Origin: JBGSUZ01 sp043770095
GTDB taxonomy: Bacteria; Bacillota; Clostridia; Peptostreptococcales; Acidaminobacteraceae
Assembly: GCA_043770095.1 (NCBI GenBank)
Contig: JAYVIR010000071.1
Span: 1 to 37,437, forward strand
Direction of reading: 5' to 3'
DNA: 37,437 nucleotides
How positions within the stretch are numbered: position 1 is the stretch's first letter; the number at the start of each line of letters is the position of its first letter. Below are positions 15,639-23,319 of this stretch, piece by piece. A program made the position numbers and the translations under genes. The notes under the pieces were generated by a model. It was not told where the DNA came from. It saw nothing but the letters and a program-made list of their open reading frames with translations, and did no database searches.

Positions 15639-16253
15639 ATGGCAACAACCAAATTTTTTTTAAAAATTAAAGTGTTCATTATTATAGGTTTGGTTACCAT
15701 TTTATTGGTGGCGTGCAGCTCTGAAAGCAAGGATGATAATTCTAGTGCTGCAGTGGGTTTGGCACAAAGCGAAAGTCAATCAGAAGCACTGTCTGATGTT
15801 TCTGAAAGCGATGAAGGCATTGCGCATGAACCAGAATTAGCGCCCTCGTTTAGCTTAGAGACTTTAGATGGTGAAGTGGTCACTCTAAAAGACTATGAAG
15901 GATCTTATGTCATTCTTAACTTTTGGGCAACTTGGTGCCAGTACTGTGATCAAGAAATGCCTGATTTAATGGCATTTCAAGACAAATATAAAGACGAAGT
16001 AACTGTTCTTTCAATAAACGTAAAAGAAGATTCTAAAACCGTACAGGCATATGCAACTAAAAAAAACTTAAATTTGACCGTTCTTTTAGACAAAGACGGA
16101 CAGATTGCTAAAGACTATCAAGTCGGGGCATATCCGACGAGTTTTTTAATTGATCGTGCTGGTAAGATTATTGGTTATCTGCCAGTGATGATGTCAGCAG
16201 AAGATATGGAAGTTAGTTTTAAATATTTAAAAGATCATGACACGGTTAAATAG
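15639..16253 (+). CDS. TlpA/ResA-like thioredoxin-fold lipoprotein
   Basis: A 204-residue exported redox protein. The signal peptide ends in lipobox LLVAC (Cys at about 25), so it should be a membrane-anchored lipoprotein. A Ser/Glu/Asp-rich linker (~25-66) follows. The thioredoxin fold opens APSFSLETLDGEVVTLKDYEG and carries the redox motif ATWCQYCDQEMP (CxxC). The cis-Pro region is GAYPTSFLIDRAGKI. Homologues reduce disulfides outside the membrane, for example in cytochrome c maturation. No cytochrome genes are nearby. It lies 23 bases after the ene-reductase and before a very strong terminator. Confidence 0.9.
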   Translation: MATTKFFLKIKVFIIIGLVTILLVACSSESKDDNSSAAVGLAQSESQSEALSDVSESDEGIAHEPELAPSFSLETLDGEVVTLKDYEGSYVILNFWATWCQYCDQEMPDLMAFQDKYKDEVTVLSINVKEDSKTVQAYATKKNLNLTVLLDKDGQIAKDYQVGAYPTSFLIDRAGKIIGYLPVMMSAEDMEVSFKYLKDHDTVK

Positions 16254-16276
16254 TCACAATTTCTCTTTAATTTGAA

Positions 16277-16323
16277 AAACATGACTAGATGCAGCTTTGA
16301 CTGCATCTAGTCATGTTTTTTTT
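16277..16323 (+). terminator. Strong intrinsic terminator after the TlpA-like gene
   Basis: A perfect 18-bp stem (16277-16294 with 16301-16318), a 6-base loop and an unbroken T run. Confidence 0.95.
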
Positions 16324-16582
16324 GATGTGTTCAGGAGTACTGAAGTTTACCTATATGAGTTTTAATCCTTATTATTAGACGTTGAAAAATAGCTTTATTG
16401 CAACGAAATAACGTATGTTATGTTTTTAGCGAATGAGAATAATTATCAAGTTAGCTTTTTTTAGAAGAATATTCATTTTTAAAATAGGCTCCTGAAACAA
16501 CAAAAGGTTGAAAAAAGCCAATCACGGCTTGAACTATGCAAGGCAAGGGTTATAGAGATAAAAAAAATTAACAAAAAAGATA
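16324..16582. other. Gene-free region upstream of the speD promoter
   Basis: I see no convincing coding frame on either strand across this stretch. It contains a short dyad TTCAG/CTGAA (16329-16343), a Fur-like box (16434-16448) and an AAGCC/GGCTT hairpin at about 16515-16530 without a T run. Confidence 0.6.
16434..16448. promoter_or_regulatory. Fur/PerR-type 7-1-7 box
   Basis: TGAGAATAATTATCA differs at one position from the classical 7-1-7 Fur box TGATAATNATTATCA. No gene begins within about 360 bases downstream, and no clear promoter overlaps it. The match alone in AT-rich DNA is suggestive only. Confidence 0.35.
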
Positions 16583-16610
16583 TTGACATCAAAAATAAAA
16601 AGTGTATATT
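16583..16610 (+). promoter_or_regulatory. speD operon promoter
   Basis: TTGACA (16583-16588), a 16-base spacer, then TATATT (16605-16610). It leaves a leader of about 200 bases before the speD ATG. Confidence 0.7.
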
Positions 16611-16630
16611 TAGTATTGGTAAACTTAATA

Positions 16631-16779
16631 GTTAATAACACTGTTCGAAAAAAAAGAAACAGTTAACAACGATTCAAAGTTTAGCCACACTAAACAAAAC
16701 AACGAAAAAATCAAATGTATAGAGCTTTCTGAGTGGAGGTTAAGACCGAAACGACTTCAAAAAGCTCAGTTTTTATACA
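16631..16779 (+). promoter_or_regulatory. Structured 5' leader of the speD operon, possible attenuator/riboswitch
   Basis: Two stem-loops are visible. The first pairs ACTGTT (16640-16645) with AACAGT (16658-16663), with GTTA/TAAC outside it. The second is a long bulged hairpin: 16716-16728 (TGTATAGAGCTTT) pairs with AAAGCTC (16761-16767) and, after a 6-base bulge, TATACA (16774-16779). An inner stem GAGGT/ACTTC lies at 16736-16740 and 16754-16758. An alternative pairing, CTGAG (16729-16733) with CTCAG (16765-16769), ends directly at T5 like a terminator. Mutually exclusive folds before a polyamine operon suggest regulation. It does not match a riboswitch consensus I can recall. Confidence 0.42.
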
Positions 16780-16816
16780 GTATGAAAAATTATCGGTTTA
16801 AAAAGGAGGCGTTCTT

Positions 16817-17227
16817 ATGAAATTAGAACAATTGGGAAGACACATTTTGGTGGAGTATTATAACTGTGATAAGGAGCTACTTAACGATCACAAATTTATT
16901 GAGGAAGCAATGGTACAAGCGGCAGTTGAGTCTAAAGCTACAGTTGTACAAAGTGTCTTTCACTTGTTTAACCCTTGGGGTGTAAGTGGTGCGGTTGTTA
17001 TTTCCGAATCACATTTAACCATCCACACATGGCCTGAATATGGTTATGCGGCGGTAGACCTATTCACTTGTGGTGATGAAGTTAATCCATGGGACGCATT
17101 CGACTATTTAGAAAAAGCATTGAAATCAGATAAAAGCGAAACAACAGAAATTGCAAGAGGCTTAGTGGATAAAATTGAACACTTCAGCCCAGAAAATCTT
17201 AAAGTAACTGCTTTTAAAGCGGTATAA
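16817..17227 (+). CDS. speD: S-adenosylmethionine decarboxylase proenzyme
   Basis: A 136-residue prokaryotic class 1B AdoMetDC, a normal length. It makes decarboxylated SAM, the aminopropyl donor for spermidine. The self-cleavage site is visible in ISESHLTIHTWPE: cleavage between Glu64 and Ser65 would create the pyruvoyl group. The processing His70 and catalytic Cys85 (DLFTCGD) are present. Start: AAGGAGG lies before the ATG. It is the first gene of the speD-speE-speB-speA set, after a ~200-base leader with competing hairpins. Confidence 0.97.
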   Translation: MKLEQLGRHILVEYYNCDKELLNDHKFIEEAMVQAAVESKATVVQSVFHLFNPWGVSGAVVISESHLTIHTWPEYGYAAVDLFTCGDEVNPWDAFDYLEKALKSDKSETTEIARGLVDKIEHFSPENLKVTAFKAV

Positions 17228-17275
17228 AAATAGCATCGGGTTATAAAACTAAACTGAAATTTGGAGGGAAAACTT

Positions 17276-18127
17276 ATGGAATTATGGTACACAGAAGAAC
17301 ATACCGACAACGTTCGGTTTAGCTTAAAGGTAAAAGAACATTTATTCTCGGGTCAAAGTGATTTTCAAAAAGTTGACGTGATTGACACGTTTGAATTCGG
17401 AAAAATGTTACTCCTCGACGGCTTGGTTATGTGCAGCGAAAAAGAAGAGCACGCTTATCATGAAATGATTGCCCATGTGCCTATGTCTGTCAACCCTGAG
17501 ATCAAGAAAGTTTTGGTTATTGGCGGCGGCGACGGCGGTACGGTGAGAGAAATCGCAAGATATGCTCACGTTGAAGAAATTCACATGGTTGAAATCGATA
17601 AAATGGTTGTAGATGTTTCTAGAGAATATCAGCCAACAATGGCTTGTGCCTTAGATGATCCAAGAGTAACGCTTTATTACGAAGATGGCATCGAGTTCGT
17701 TAAGCAAAAGAAAAACTACTATGACTTAATTTTAGTTGATTCTACAGATCCTATAGGACCTGGAGAAGGTTTATTTACAAAAGCATTCTACACAGATTGC
17801 TATGATGCGCTTACTGAAAAAGGCATTCTCGTCAATCAAAATGAGAGCCCATTCTATGAGAATCAAAGAAAGAGCATGCTCAGAGCGGTTGGCAAGAACA
17901 AAGAAGTATTCCCGCTTTCAAAAGTATATATGTTCCATATGGGCATCTATCCTTCTGCATTATGGTTCTTTGGCTTTGCTTCAAAAGGCCTTAATCCAGT
18001 AACAGATCAACAAGCTGACTGGTGGAATTCACTTGGACTGTCTACCAGATATTACAACACGGACCTTCACAGAGGTGCTTTTGCAATTCCGAACTATGTA
18101 AAAGAATTGGTAGAAAGCAATGAGTAA
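17276..18127 (+). CDS. speE: Spermidine synthase
   Basis: A 283-residue aminopropyltransferase that joins decarboxylated SAM and putrescine. The N-terminus, MELWYTEEHTDNVRFSLKVK, and the DVIDTFEFGKMLLLDG strand match the family. The cofactor-binding VIGGGDGGTVREI and the acidic VEIDKMVV are present, as is the catalytic Asp region LILVDSTDPIGPGEGLF. A frame opens at TTG 17261, but ATG 17276 follows GGAGGGA and gives the standard start. Its last codons overlap the speB start by 8 bases, indicating translational coupling. Confidence 0.97.
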   Translation: MELWYTEEHTDNVRFSLKVKEHLFSGQSDFQKVDVIDTFEFGKMLLLDGLVMCSEKEEHAYHEMIAHVPMSVNPEIKKVLVIGGGDGGTVREIARYAHVEEIHMVEIDKMVVDVSREYQPTMACALDDPRVTLYYEDGIEFVKQKKNYYDLILVDSTDPIGPGEGLFTKAFYTDCYDALTEKGILVNQNESPFYENQRKSMLRAVGKNKEVFPLSKVYMFHMGIYPSALWFFGFASKGLNPVTDQQADWWNSLGLSTRYYNTDLHRGAFAIPNYVKELVESNE

Positions 18128-18956
18128 TTTCATTGGATTTGACAAGTCTTTTGAAGAATCAAAAGTTGTTCTTTTTGGAATTCCATTTGATGGCACCACG
18201 TCTTTTAGACCAGGAACACGTTTTGGTCCTCAGGCGGCAAGAGCGGAGTCGTTTGGCATTGAAAGTTATAGTCCGTATTTAGATTTGGATCTTGAAGACT
18301 ACAATTTTTGCGACCTTGGCGATATTGATCTGCCTTTTGGCAACACACCAAGAGTGCTTGACGATATTTATGAATTTGCAAATGATATTATGGTAAAGGG
18401 AAAAAAGCCACTCATGATCGGTGGCGAACATTTGGTAACGTATCCTGTGTTCCAAAGTGTTTTAGAAGCACACCCGGATGTGGTCGTTCTCCATTTTGAT
18501 GCGCATACAGATTTAAGAGATGATTACATGGGTGAGAAAATGAGCCATGCGACTGTGATCAAGAGAGTTTGGGACCTTATCGGGGATGATCGAATTTTCC
18601 AGTTTGGTATTCGTTCTGGCATGAAGCAAGAATTTGAATGGGCGAAGACACATACTCACCTTGAAAAGTTTAAGGCAGATACGCTAAGTGATATCATTGA
18701 AAAGATTAAAGACAGACCTGTGTATTTAACCATCGACCTTGATGTGCTTGACCCTTCCGTATTTTCTGGAACGGGCACGCCAGAGCCGGGCGGACTAACC
18801 TTTAGAGAGTTCATGGTAGCCATCGTGGCGATGAAAGATTTGAACTTGATAGGGGCAGACGTGGTTGAATTGTCACCGCACTATGACCACAGCGGTGTAT
18901 CTACGGCAGTGGCGTGCAAAGTTATCAGAGAAGTAGCGCTGTTACTTGCAAAATAA
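18120..18956 (+). CDS. speB: Agmatinase (ureohydrolase family)
   Basis: A 278-residue ureohydrolase that converts agmatine to putrescine and urea. The dinuclear Mn-binding motifs are present: GGEHLVTYP, LHFDAHTDLRDDYMG and LTIDLDVLDPSVFSGTGTPEPGG. The opening (ESKVVLFGIPFDGTTSFRPGTRFGP) is typical of agmatinases rather than arginases. The start codon lies inside the end of speE. With speA downstream it supplies putrescine to SpeE, so the agmatine route is complete here. Confidence 0.95.
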   Translation: MSNFIGFDKSFEESKVVLFGIPFDGTTSFRPGTRFGPQAARAESFGIESYSPYLDLDLEDYNFCDLGDIDLPFGNTPRVLDDIYEFANDIMVKGKKPLMIGGEHLVTYPVFQSVLEAHPDVVVLHFDAHTDLRDDYMGEKMSHATVIKRVWDLIGDDRIFQFGIRSGMKQEFEWAKTHTHLEKFKADTLSDIIEKIKDRPVYLTIDLDVLDPSVFSGTGTPEPGGLTFREFMVAIVAMKDLNLIGADVVELSPHYDHSGVSTAVACKVIREVALLLAK

Positions 18957-18970
18957 GCATAAAAGTTAAA

Positions 18971-19020
18971 TGCTAAAATATAGAAAGTATATCCGCTCAG
19001 AATATTTAAATCGGACATAC
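18971..19020 (+). promoter_or_regulatory. Possible speA promoter and leader hairpin
   Basis: TGCTAAAAT (18971-18979) looks like an extended -10, without a well-placed -35. Immediately downstream, GTATATCCG (18987-18995) and CGGACATAC (19012-19020) form a 9-bp inverted repeat with one mismatch and no T run. It may stabilise or regulate the speA transcript. Confidence 0.35.
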
Positions 19021-19056
19021 AGCACATAGACGAATTGTAAAAAGGGGGGGATTAGT

Positions 19057-20502
19057 ATGAATCAGAATCATACACCATTATTCGACGCATTAAAAGATTA
19101 TCACAGTAGGGGCGTCATACCGTTTGACGTGCCAGGCCATAAACATGGACAGGGTTTGCAGGAGATGAGTACGTATTTTGGCGAAAAAATGCTGCAACTC
19201 GATGTGAATTCAATGAAGTGTTTGGATAATTTATCCCACCCCACATCTTGCATCAAAGAAGCGGAAGATCTCCTTGCAGCGGCTTATGGCGCTGACTATG
19301 GCTTTTTCATGGTCAACGGCACAAGTTCAAGCGTGCAGGCGATGATCATGAGTGTTTGTCAGCCAGGAGACAAAATTATCCTGCCGAGAAACGCGCATAA
19401 ATCTGCGACTAATGGGATGATCCTTTCTGGAGTGCTTCCAGTCTATGTGCAACCTGAAATCTGCGATGAGCTCGGTATTGCAATGGGCGTGACGGTAGAG
19501 GCGGTTAAAGCGGCTATTGAAGCGAACTTAGATGCAAAAGCGGTGTTTATCATTAATCCAACTTATTACGGCGCGACTTCTGATTTGAAATCAATCATTG
19601 AATTAGCCCATTCTTATAATATGGCAGTCCTAGTTGATGAAGCTCACGGCGCTCATTTCCATTTCCACGACGAGTTACCGCCATCGGCAACATCGCTTGG
19701 AGCGGACTTGGTTGCGGCAAGTGTTCATAAAACAGGCGGATCGCTTACTCAAAGTTCAGTTTTGCTAATGAATAAAGGGTTTGTGAACAAGAAGTATGTT
19801 AGAACGATTATTAATTTGACGCAGACTACAAGCGCATCTTACCTTTTGATGTCAAGCCTTGATATTGCTAGAAAAAATTTGGCGCTAAATGGTCAAAGAA
19901 TTCTTAGCCACGTTTTGGAATTGTCTCGATATGCGAGAGGCATTTTAAATGAGACACATGGCCTCTATGCGTTCGCGAGAGAACTTGAAGGGACGCCTGG
20001 CGTTCATCTTTTTGACGAAACAAAGTTGACAATCAATGTGACTGGCCTCGGATTAACAGGTTTTGAAGCTTATGACATTTTAAGAGATGAATACAACATT
20101 CAATTAGAATTAGGCGATGCAAACAACGTTCTTGCGATTATGAGCCTTGGTGATACGAAGGAGCATATCGATGCCCTTATAGACGCCTTTAAAGACCTCA
20201 GCAAGCGATTTGCGCATCAAACCAAGCTAACTTATGTCCATGTCCCAATGGACTGTCCTAAGACGGCTATGTCGCCTAGAGAGGCATTCTATAGAGATAA
20301 GGTAAGTGTAACGTTAAGAGATGCTATTGGTCGAATCAGCGGAGAGTCATTAATGGCTTACCCGCCAGGAATTCCAACGGTTACGCCTGGTGAACTCATT
20401 ACTGAGGACATGGTAGACTATATCGAATATTTGAAGGAGCAAAATACACTCCTGACTGACTTAGAAGATGAAAATTTAGAAATGATCAAGGTGATTGAGT
20501 AA
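19057..20502 (+). CDS. speA: PLP-dependent arginine decarboxylase (Orn/Lys/Arg decarboxylase family, B. subtilis SpeA type)
   Basis: A 481-residue fold-type I decarboxylase, close to B. subtilis SpeA in length. The N-terminus, HSRGVIPFDVPGHKHGQGL, is the family signature. NGTSSSVQAMI lies in the cofactor site, VLVDEAHGAHFHFH carries the PLP Asp, and the Schiff-base Lys lies in AASVHKTGGSLTQSS. The C-terminal domain ends YPPGIPTVTPGELI. Sequence alone does not settle Arg versus Lys or Orn, but adjacency to agmatinase strongly favours arginine. The start has a run of seven G preceded by AAAA. A hairpin terminator follows. Confidence 0.92.
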   Translation: MNQNHTPLFDALKDYHSRGVIPFDVPGHKHGQGLQEMSTYFGEKMLQLDVNSMKCLDNLSHPTSCIKEAEDLLAAAYGADYGFFMVNGTSSSVQAMIMSVCQPGDKIILPRNAHKSATNGMILSGVLPVYVQPEICDELGIAMGVTVEAVKAAIEANLDAKAVFIINPTYYGATSDLKSIIELAHSYNMAVLVDEAHGAHFHFHDELPPSATSLGADLVAASVHKTGGSLTQSSVLLMNKGFVNKKYVRTIINLTQTTSASYLLMSSLDIARKNLALNGQRILSHVLELSRYARGILNETHGLYAFARELEGTPGVHLFDETKLTINVTGLGLTGFEAYDILRDEYNIQLELGDANNVLAIMSLGDTKEHIDALIDAFKDLSKRFAHQTKLTYVHVPMDCPKTAMSPREAFYRDKVSVTLRDAIGRISGESLMAYPPGIPTVTPGELITEDMVDYIEYLKEQNTLLTDLEDENLEMIKVIE

Positions 20503-20553
20503 TTATGGCTTTGTTCCTAAAGCTATTTTGATTAGTTGCCGATAATCCCTATG

Positions 20554-20579
20554 AGGAGCGTTTAAGACGCTCCTTTTTT
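20554..20579 (+). terminator. Intrinsic terminator after speA
   Basis: AGGAGCGT (20554-20561), loop TTAAG, ACGCTCCT (20567-20574), followed by T residues. Confidence 0.92.
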
Positions 20580-20610
20580 AGAATCTATATTTAAAAAGGG
20601 AGGCGATGTC

Positions 20611-20991
20611 ATGTTTTCAGCAGAAAATGAAAGACGGTTTTATAGTTGGAGTCAAATTTGGGAAAGCGAAGACAGAGAAAAAGCGGTAGAACTTGAACTG
20701 GCTTTATATAAAATGAAAATTCATGCAAGAATAAGTGAAAATAAAGGACTTTGGATTGTTCGAGTACCTTGGATCTATAAAAAGCTTGCGATTGAAGTGA
20801 CTGAAGCCTATGACGAAGAGTTATTGGATTATCCTCACGAAATTGAAGTAAATCATAAATGGAAATCTTATGAACGTTTTGAAAAACCCAATCTAAGAGC
20901 GCGGGGTTCAAAGACTTTTTTGGTGCTCGGATTTGTTGTGTTTCTATTGTTGTTTGTAAGAGTTATATTTAGTGCTGGATTTTTTAAGTAA
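20611..20991 (+). CDS. Small tail-anchored protein of unknown function
   Basis: A 126-residue protein with a soluble, charged N-terminal region. It contains a long helix (REKAVELELALYKMKIHARI), then WIVRVPWIYKKLAIEVTEAY, which resembles the putative signal-transducing/DUF2007-like small folds only loosely. It ends in one hydrophobic span (TFLVLGFVVFLLLFVRVIF) and a short tail, indicating a tail anchor with a cytoplasmic head. GGGAGG lies before the ATG. It has terminators on both sides and so appears monocistronic. I do not recognise a family with confidence. Confidence 0.7.
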   Translation: MFSAENERRFYSWSQIWESEDREKAVELELALYKMKIHARISENKGLWIVRVPWIYKKLAIEVTEAYDEELLDYPHEIEVNHKWKSYERFEKPNLRARGSKTFLVLGFVVFLLLFVRVIFSAGFFK

Positions 20992-21035
20992 AACTGTAGG
21001 ACTAATTTATAAAAGTGAAAAAATCAAAAAAGTTA

Positions 21036-21066
21036 AAAGGCTTATGCATGGGGCGCATAAGCCTTT
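21036..21066 (+). terminator. Hairpin terminator after the tail-anchored protein gene
   Basis: AAAGGCTTATGC (21036-21047) pairs perfectly with GCATAAGCCTTT (21055-21066) over 12 bp with a 7-base loop. The following T tract is short. Confidence 0.75.
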
Positions 21067-21308
21067 ATTTCGGATTAATTGTTTGAATGGCAATAAATTA
21101 AGGGGGGTCAATTTACTGCGAATATTGAGTGGGGGGCACTCAATATTAAATATGATTACCCTTATATCATAATCGATAGTTGTGACCGCTCTGTATCTAA
21201 AAGATTAAAAAAAGATTAATTTTTTAAAACACGCTTGTCAATTTCCTGTTTTGTGATTTGATGTGAGTATAAAGTGCGTAAAACGAAATAAAATTACAGG
21301 AGGCATCA
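21067..21308 (+). other. Gene-free stretch with G-loop hairpin upstream of pepF
   Basis: No coding frame is convincing. A perfect 11-bp hairpin AATATTGAGTG/CACTCAATATT (21121-21131 and 21137-21147) has a loop of five G. A second six-G run lies at 21102-21107 and a CCC at 21159-21161. TCAAT (21108-21112) could pair with ATTGA (21124-21128) as an alternative. No T run follows, so it is not a terminator. A clear promoter for the downstream gene is not visible; TTGTCA at 21235 has no good -10. Confidence 0.45.
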
Positions 21309-23189
21309 ATGGAATCGTCTGAGAAAAGCAAAAAAAAGATTCGTTATTGGCTAATCTGGTTAATTACTCTTTTGGCTTTATTTTTTGCTGTGGCAGGTTT
21401 GGTATTTTGGATTCAAAATACTCAGAATCAAGAAGCGTTAAAAGAACCTAGAGATTTTCCATCCGAAGTTGAACTTAAGAATACTTGGGATTTAAGTGTG
21501 ATGTATAAAGATATGGCAGAGGCCCAAACGGCATATAAAGAACTGTCTGATCAAATTAATACGTTTGAAAGTTATAAAAATCATTTAAATGAGACTGCTA
21601 CTTATAAAAAAGCGGTTCAGCTTCATGAAACACTGCTCATTACAGAAGAAAAACTACGCATATACGCTAGTCTCAAAAGGGACATTGCCCTTGAAGACGG
21701 TGACGCAACAAATTTTCTATCACAGGTGGATCAGCTTGACACTCAATTGACAGAAGGTCTAGCATTCTTTAAACCAGAGCTCTCACGACTTTCTGAGGAG
21801 AAACTGAACACTTATTTAAGACTTAGCGAATCTAAAGCGTATACGAAGATGCTTCAAGAAATTATTGAAGATCGACAATCCTTTCGCAGTGAAAGCGAAG
21901 ACCGTCTTTTGGGACTATTGGGTGAGTTGAATTTGACATATGAGAACAATTATCAAGCTTTTTGGAATCGATATGACATCACCTTGAAAAATAACGCTTA
22001 TGATAATTATTTTTCCAAAGACGATGACAAGCGATTTGAAGCGACTCAGGCAAGTCTTCAAAAACAAATAGACGCAGTGGAAGTTTTGGCTTCCAATTTA
22101 GAAGGGAAGGTAAAGTATGACAACCTTACCGCTACTGCCTATGGATATGATTCTGATTTAGAAATGGTTCTTTCTCAAGATTCAATCGAACATAAGGATT
22201 ATTTGGCATATGAAAAAATAAATGAAAAGAATTTAAAGCTGTTACACAGATGGATTAGCATCAAACAAAAACTATTAGGACTTGAAAGACCTTATCAATT
22301 TCATGACAATCAACTCCCTATTATGAAAAATGAGCGTACTTTTAAATATGACAAGGCTGTATTAGCTGCAAGAGAAGCTTTTAAACCTTTAGGTGATGAA
22401 TATTTGCAAATTTATGACGAAGCAACAAAAAATCGTTGGATAGACGTGTATCCTCGAGAGGGTAAGTACACTGGTTCTTATACCTGGGGCGCCTATGCAA
22501 GTCATCCATATGTTCTTCTAAATTATGAAGATGATTTTGTAAGCGCAGAAACGTTTGCGCATGAAATGGGTCATGCTGTTCATACCTATATGTCCTCAAA
22601 AAATCAAGGCTTTAACACGTATGAAAACAGCATCTTTAAAGCCGAAATTGCATCCACTGCAAATGAAGTCCTTTTTCTTGAAAACCAGCTGACGCTTCAA
22701 AAAAGTGAAGGGAGACAAGAAGTGCTCATACAATATATTGATTTGATTGTTGGTACTATTTTTGAGCAAATGAAGGCTTCCGAGTTTGAAAAACTCATTC
22801 ATGCTGCACAGACGAACGGCAAAGATTTAGATGGCGATTTTTTAAAAAAGACTTGGCAAGAGTTAAATGCTAAATATTATGGGCCAAATTATAAAGTGAC
22901 TGAACTCGATGGTTATGGATGGACTGAAATTGACCATCTTTATTGGAATTTCTATATGTACAAATATGCAACCGGGCTAGCCTCAGGATTTACTATCGCT
23001 GAGCAGCTTCTTGATCCCTCTAAGGATATTAAGTCTGATTATATAAAATTCTTAAAATCAGGAAATACAATGGATATTTTAGTGGAATTAAAAGGACTGA
23101 ATGTGAATTTGGAAGATGGGAAGGCATTAGAGGCATGCTATCAGAAATTATCTAAATTGTTAGATGAACTAGAGGTTATCAATCAATAA
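21309..23189 (+). CDS. pepF: Membrane-anchored M3-family oligoendopeptidase F
   Basis: A 626-residue M3B zinc metallopeptidase. The active-site HEMGH is at 418-422 (ETFAHEMGHAVHTYMS). The third zinc ligand lies in KAEIASTANEVLFLEN, and GYGWTEIDHLYWNFYMYKYATG matches the PepF C-terminal substrate region. The family opener LKNTWDLSVMYKD begins at about residue 56. Ahead of it lies a basic head and a hydrophobic span (residues ~14-37, WLIWLITLLALFFAVAGLVF). PepF is normally cytosolic, so this N-terminal anchor, presumably placing the enzyme outside, is unusual. AGGAGG is upstream and a terminator follows. Confidence 0.93.
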   Translation: MESSEKSKKKIRYWLIWLITLLALFFAVAGLVFWIQNTQNQEALKEPRDFPSEVELKNTWDLSVMYKDMAEAQTAYKELSDQINTFESYKNHLNETATYKKAVQLHETLLITEEKLRIYASLKRDIALEDGDATNFLSQVDQLDTQLTEGLAFFKPELSRLSEEKLNTYLRLSESKAYTKMLQEIIEDRQSFRSESEDRLLGLLGELNLTYENNYQAFWNRYDITLKNNAYDNYFSKDDDKRFEATQASLQKQIDAVEVLASNLEGKVKYDNLTATAYGYDSDLEMVLSQDSIEHKDYLAYEKINEKNLKLLHRWISIKQKLLGLERPYQFHDNQLPIMKNERTFKYDKAVLAAREAFKPLGDEYLQIYDEATKNRWIDVYPREGKYTGSYTWGAYASHPYVLLNYEDDFVSAETFAHEMGHAVHTYMSSKNQGFNTYENSIFKAEIASTANEVLFLENQLTLQKSEGRQEVLIQYIDLIVGTIFEQMKASEFEKLIHAAQTNGKDLDGDFLKKTWQELNAKYYGPNYKVTELDGYGWTEIDHLYWNFYMYKYATGLASGFTIAEQLLDPSKDIKSDYIKFLKSGNTMDILVELKGLNVNLEDGKALEACYQKLSKLLDELEVINQ

Positions 23190-23213
23190 ATTTCTAGTTT
23201 ATAACTTAAAATA

Positions 23214-23253
23214 AAAAAACAAAAAAGATGTCTTTGGCGGTCTTTTTGTTTTT
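23214..23253 (+). terminator. Terminator after pepF
   Basis: An A-rich arm AAAAACAAAAAAGA pairs with TCTTTTTGTTTTT (23241-23253) with one bulged A and a 12-base loop. It is A/T-rich but well placed. Confidence 0.65.
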
Positions 23254-23319
23254 AACGATCAACAACGGGGTATTTTAGATAAAGTAATGCCTGAGACTAA
23301 TCATATTGGAGAGAAATCT

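Noticed and set aside
21102..21136. G-quadruplex formed by the two G6 runs
   Set aside because: Only two G runs are present in the local sequence, so an intramolecular quadruplex would need each run split in two; the hairpin explanation is simpler.
20972..21172. A + strand frame after the tail-anchored protein
   Set aside because: It runs through a terminator and the G-loop hairpin and has no ribosome site or protein features.
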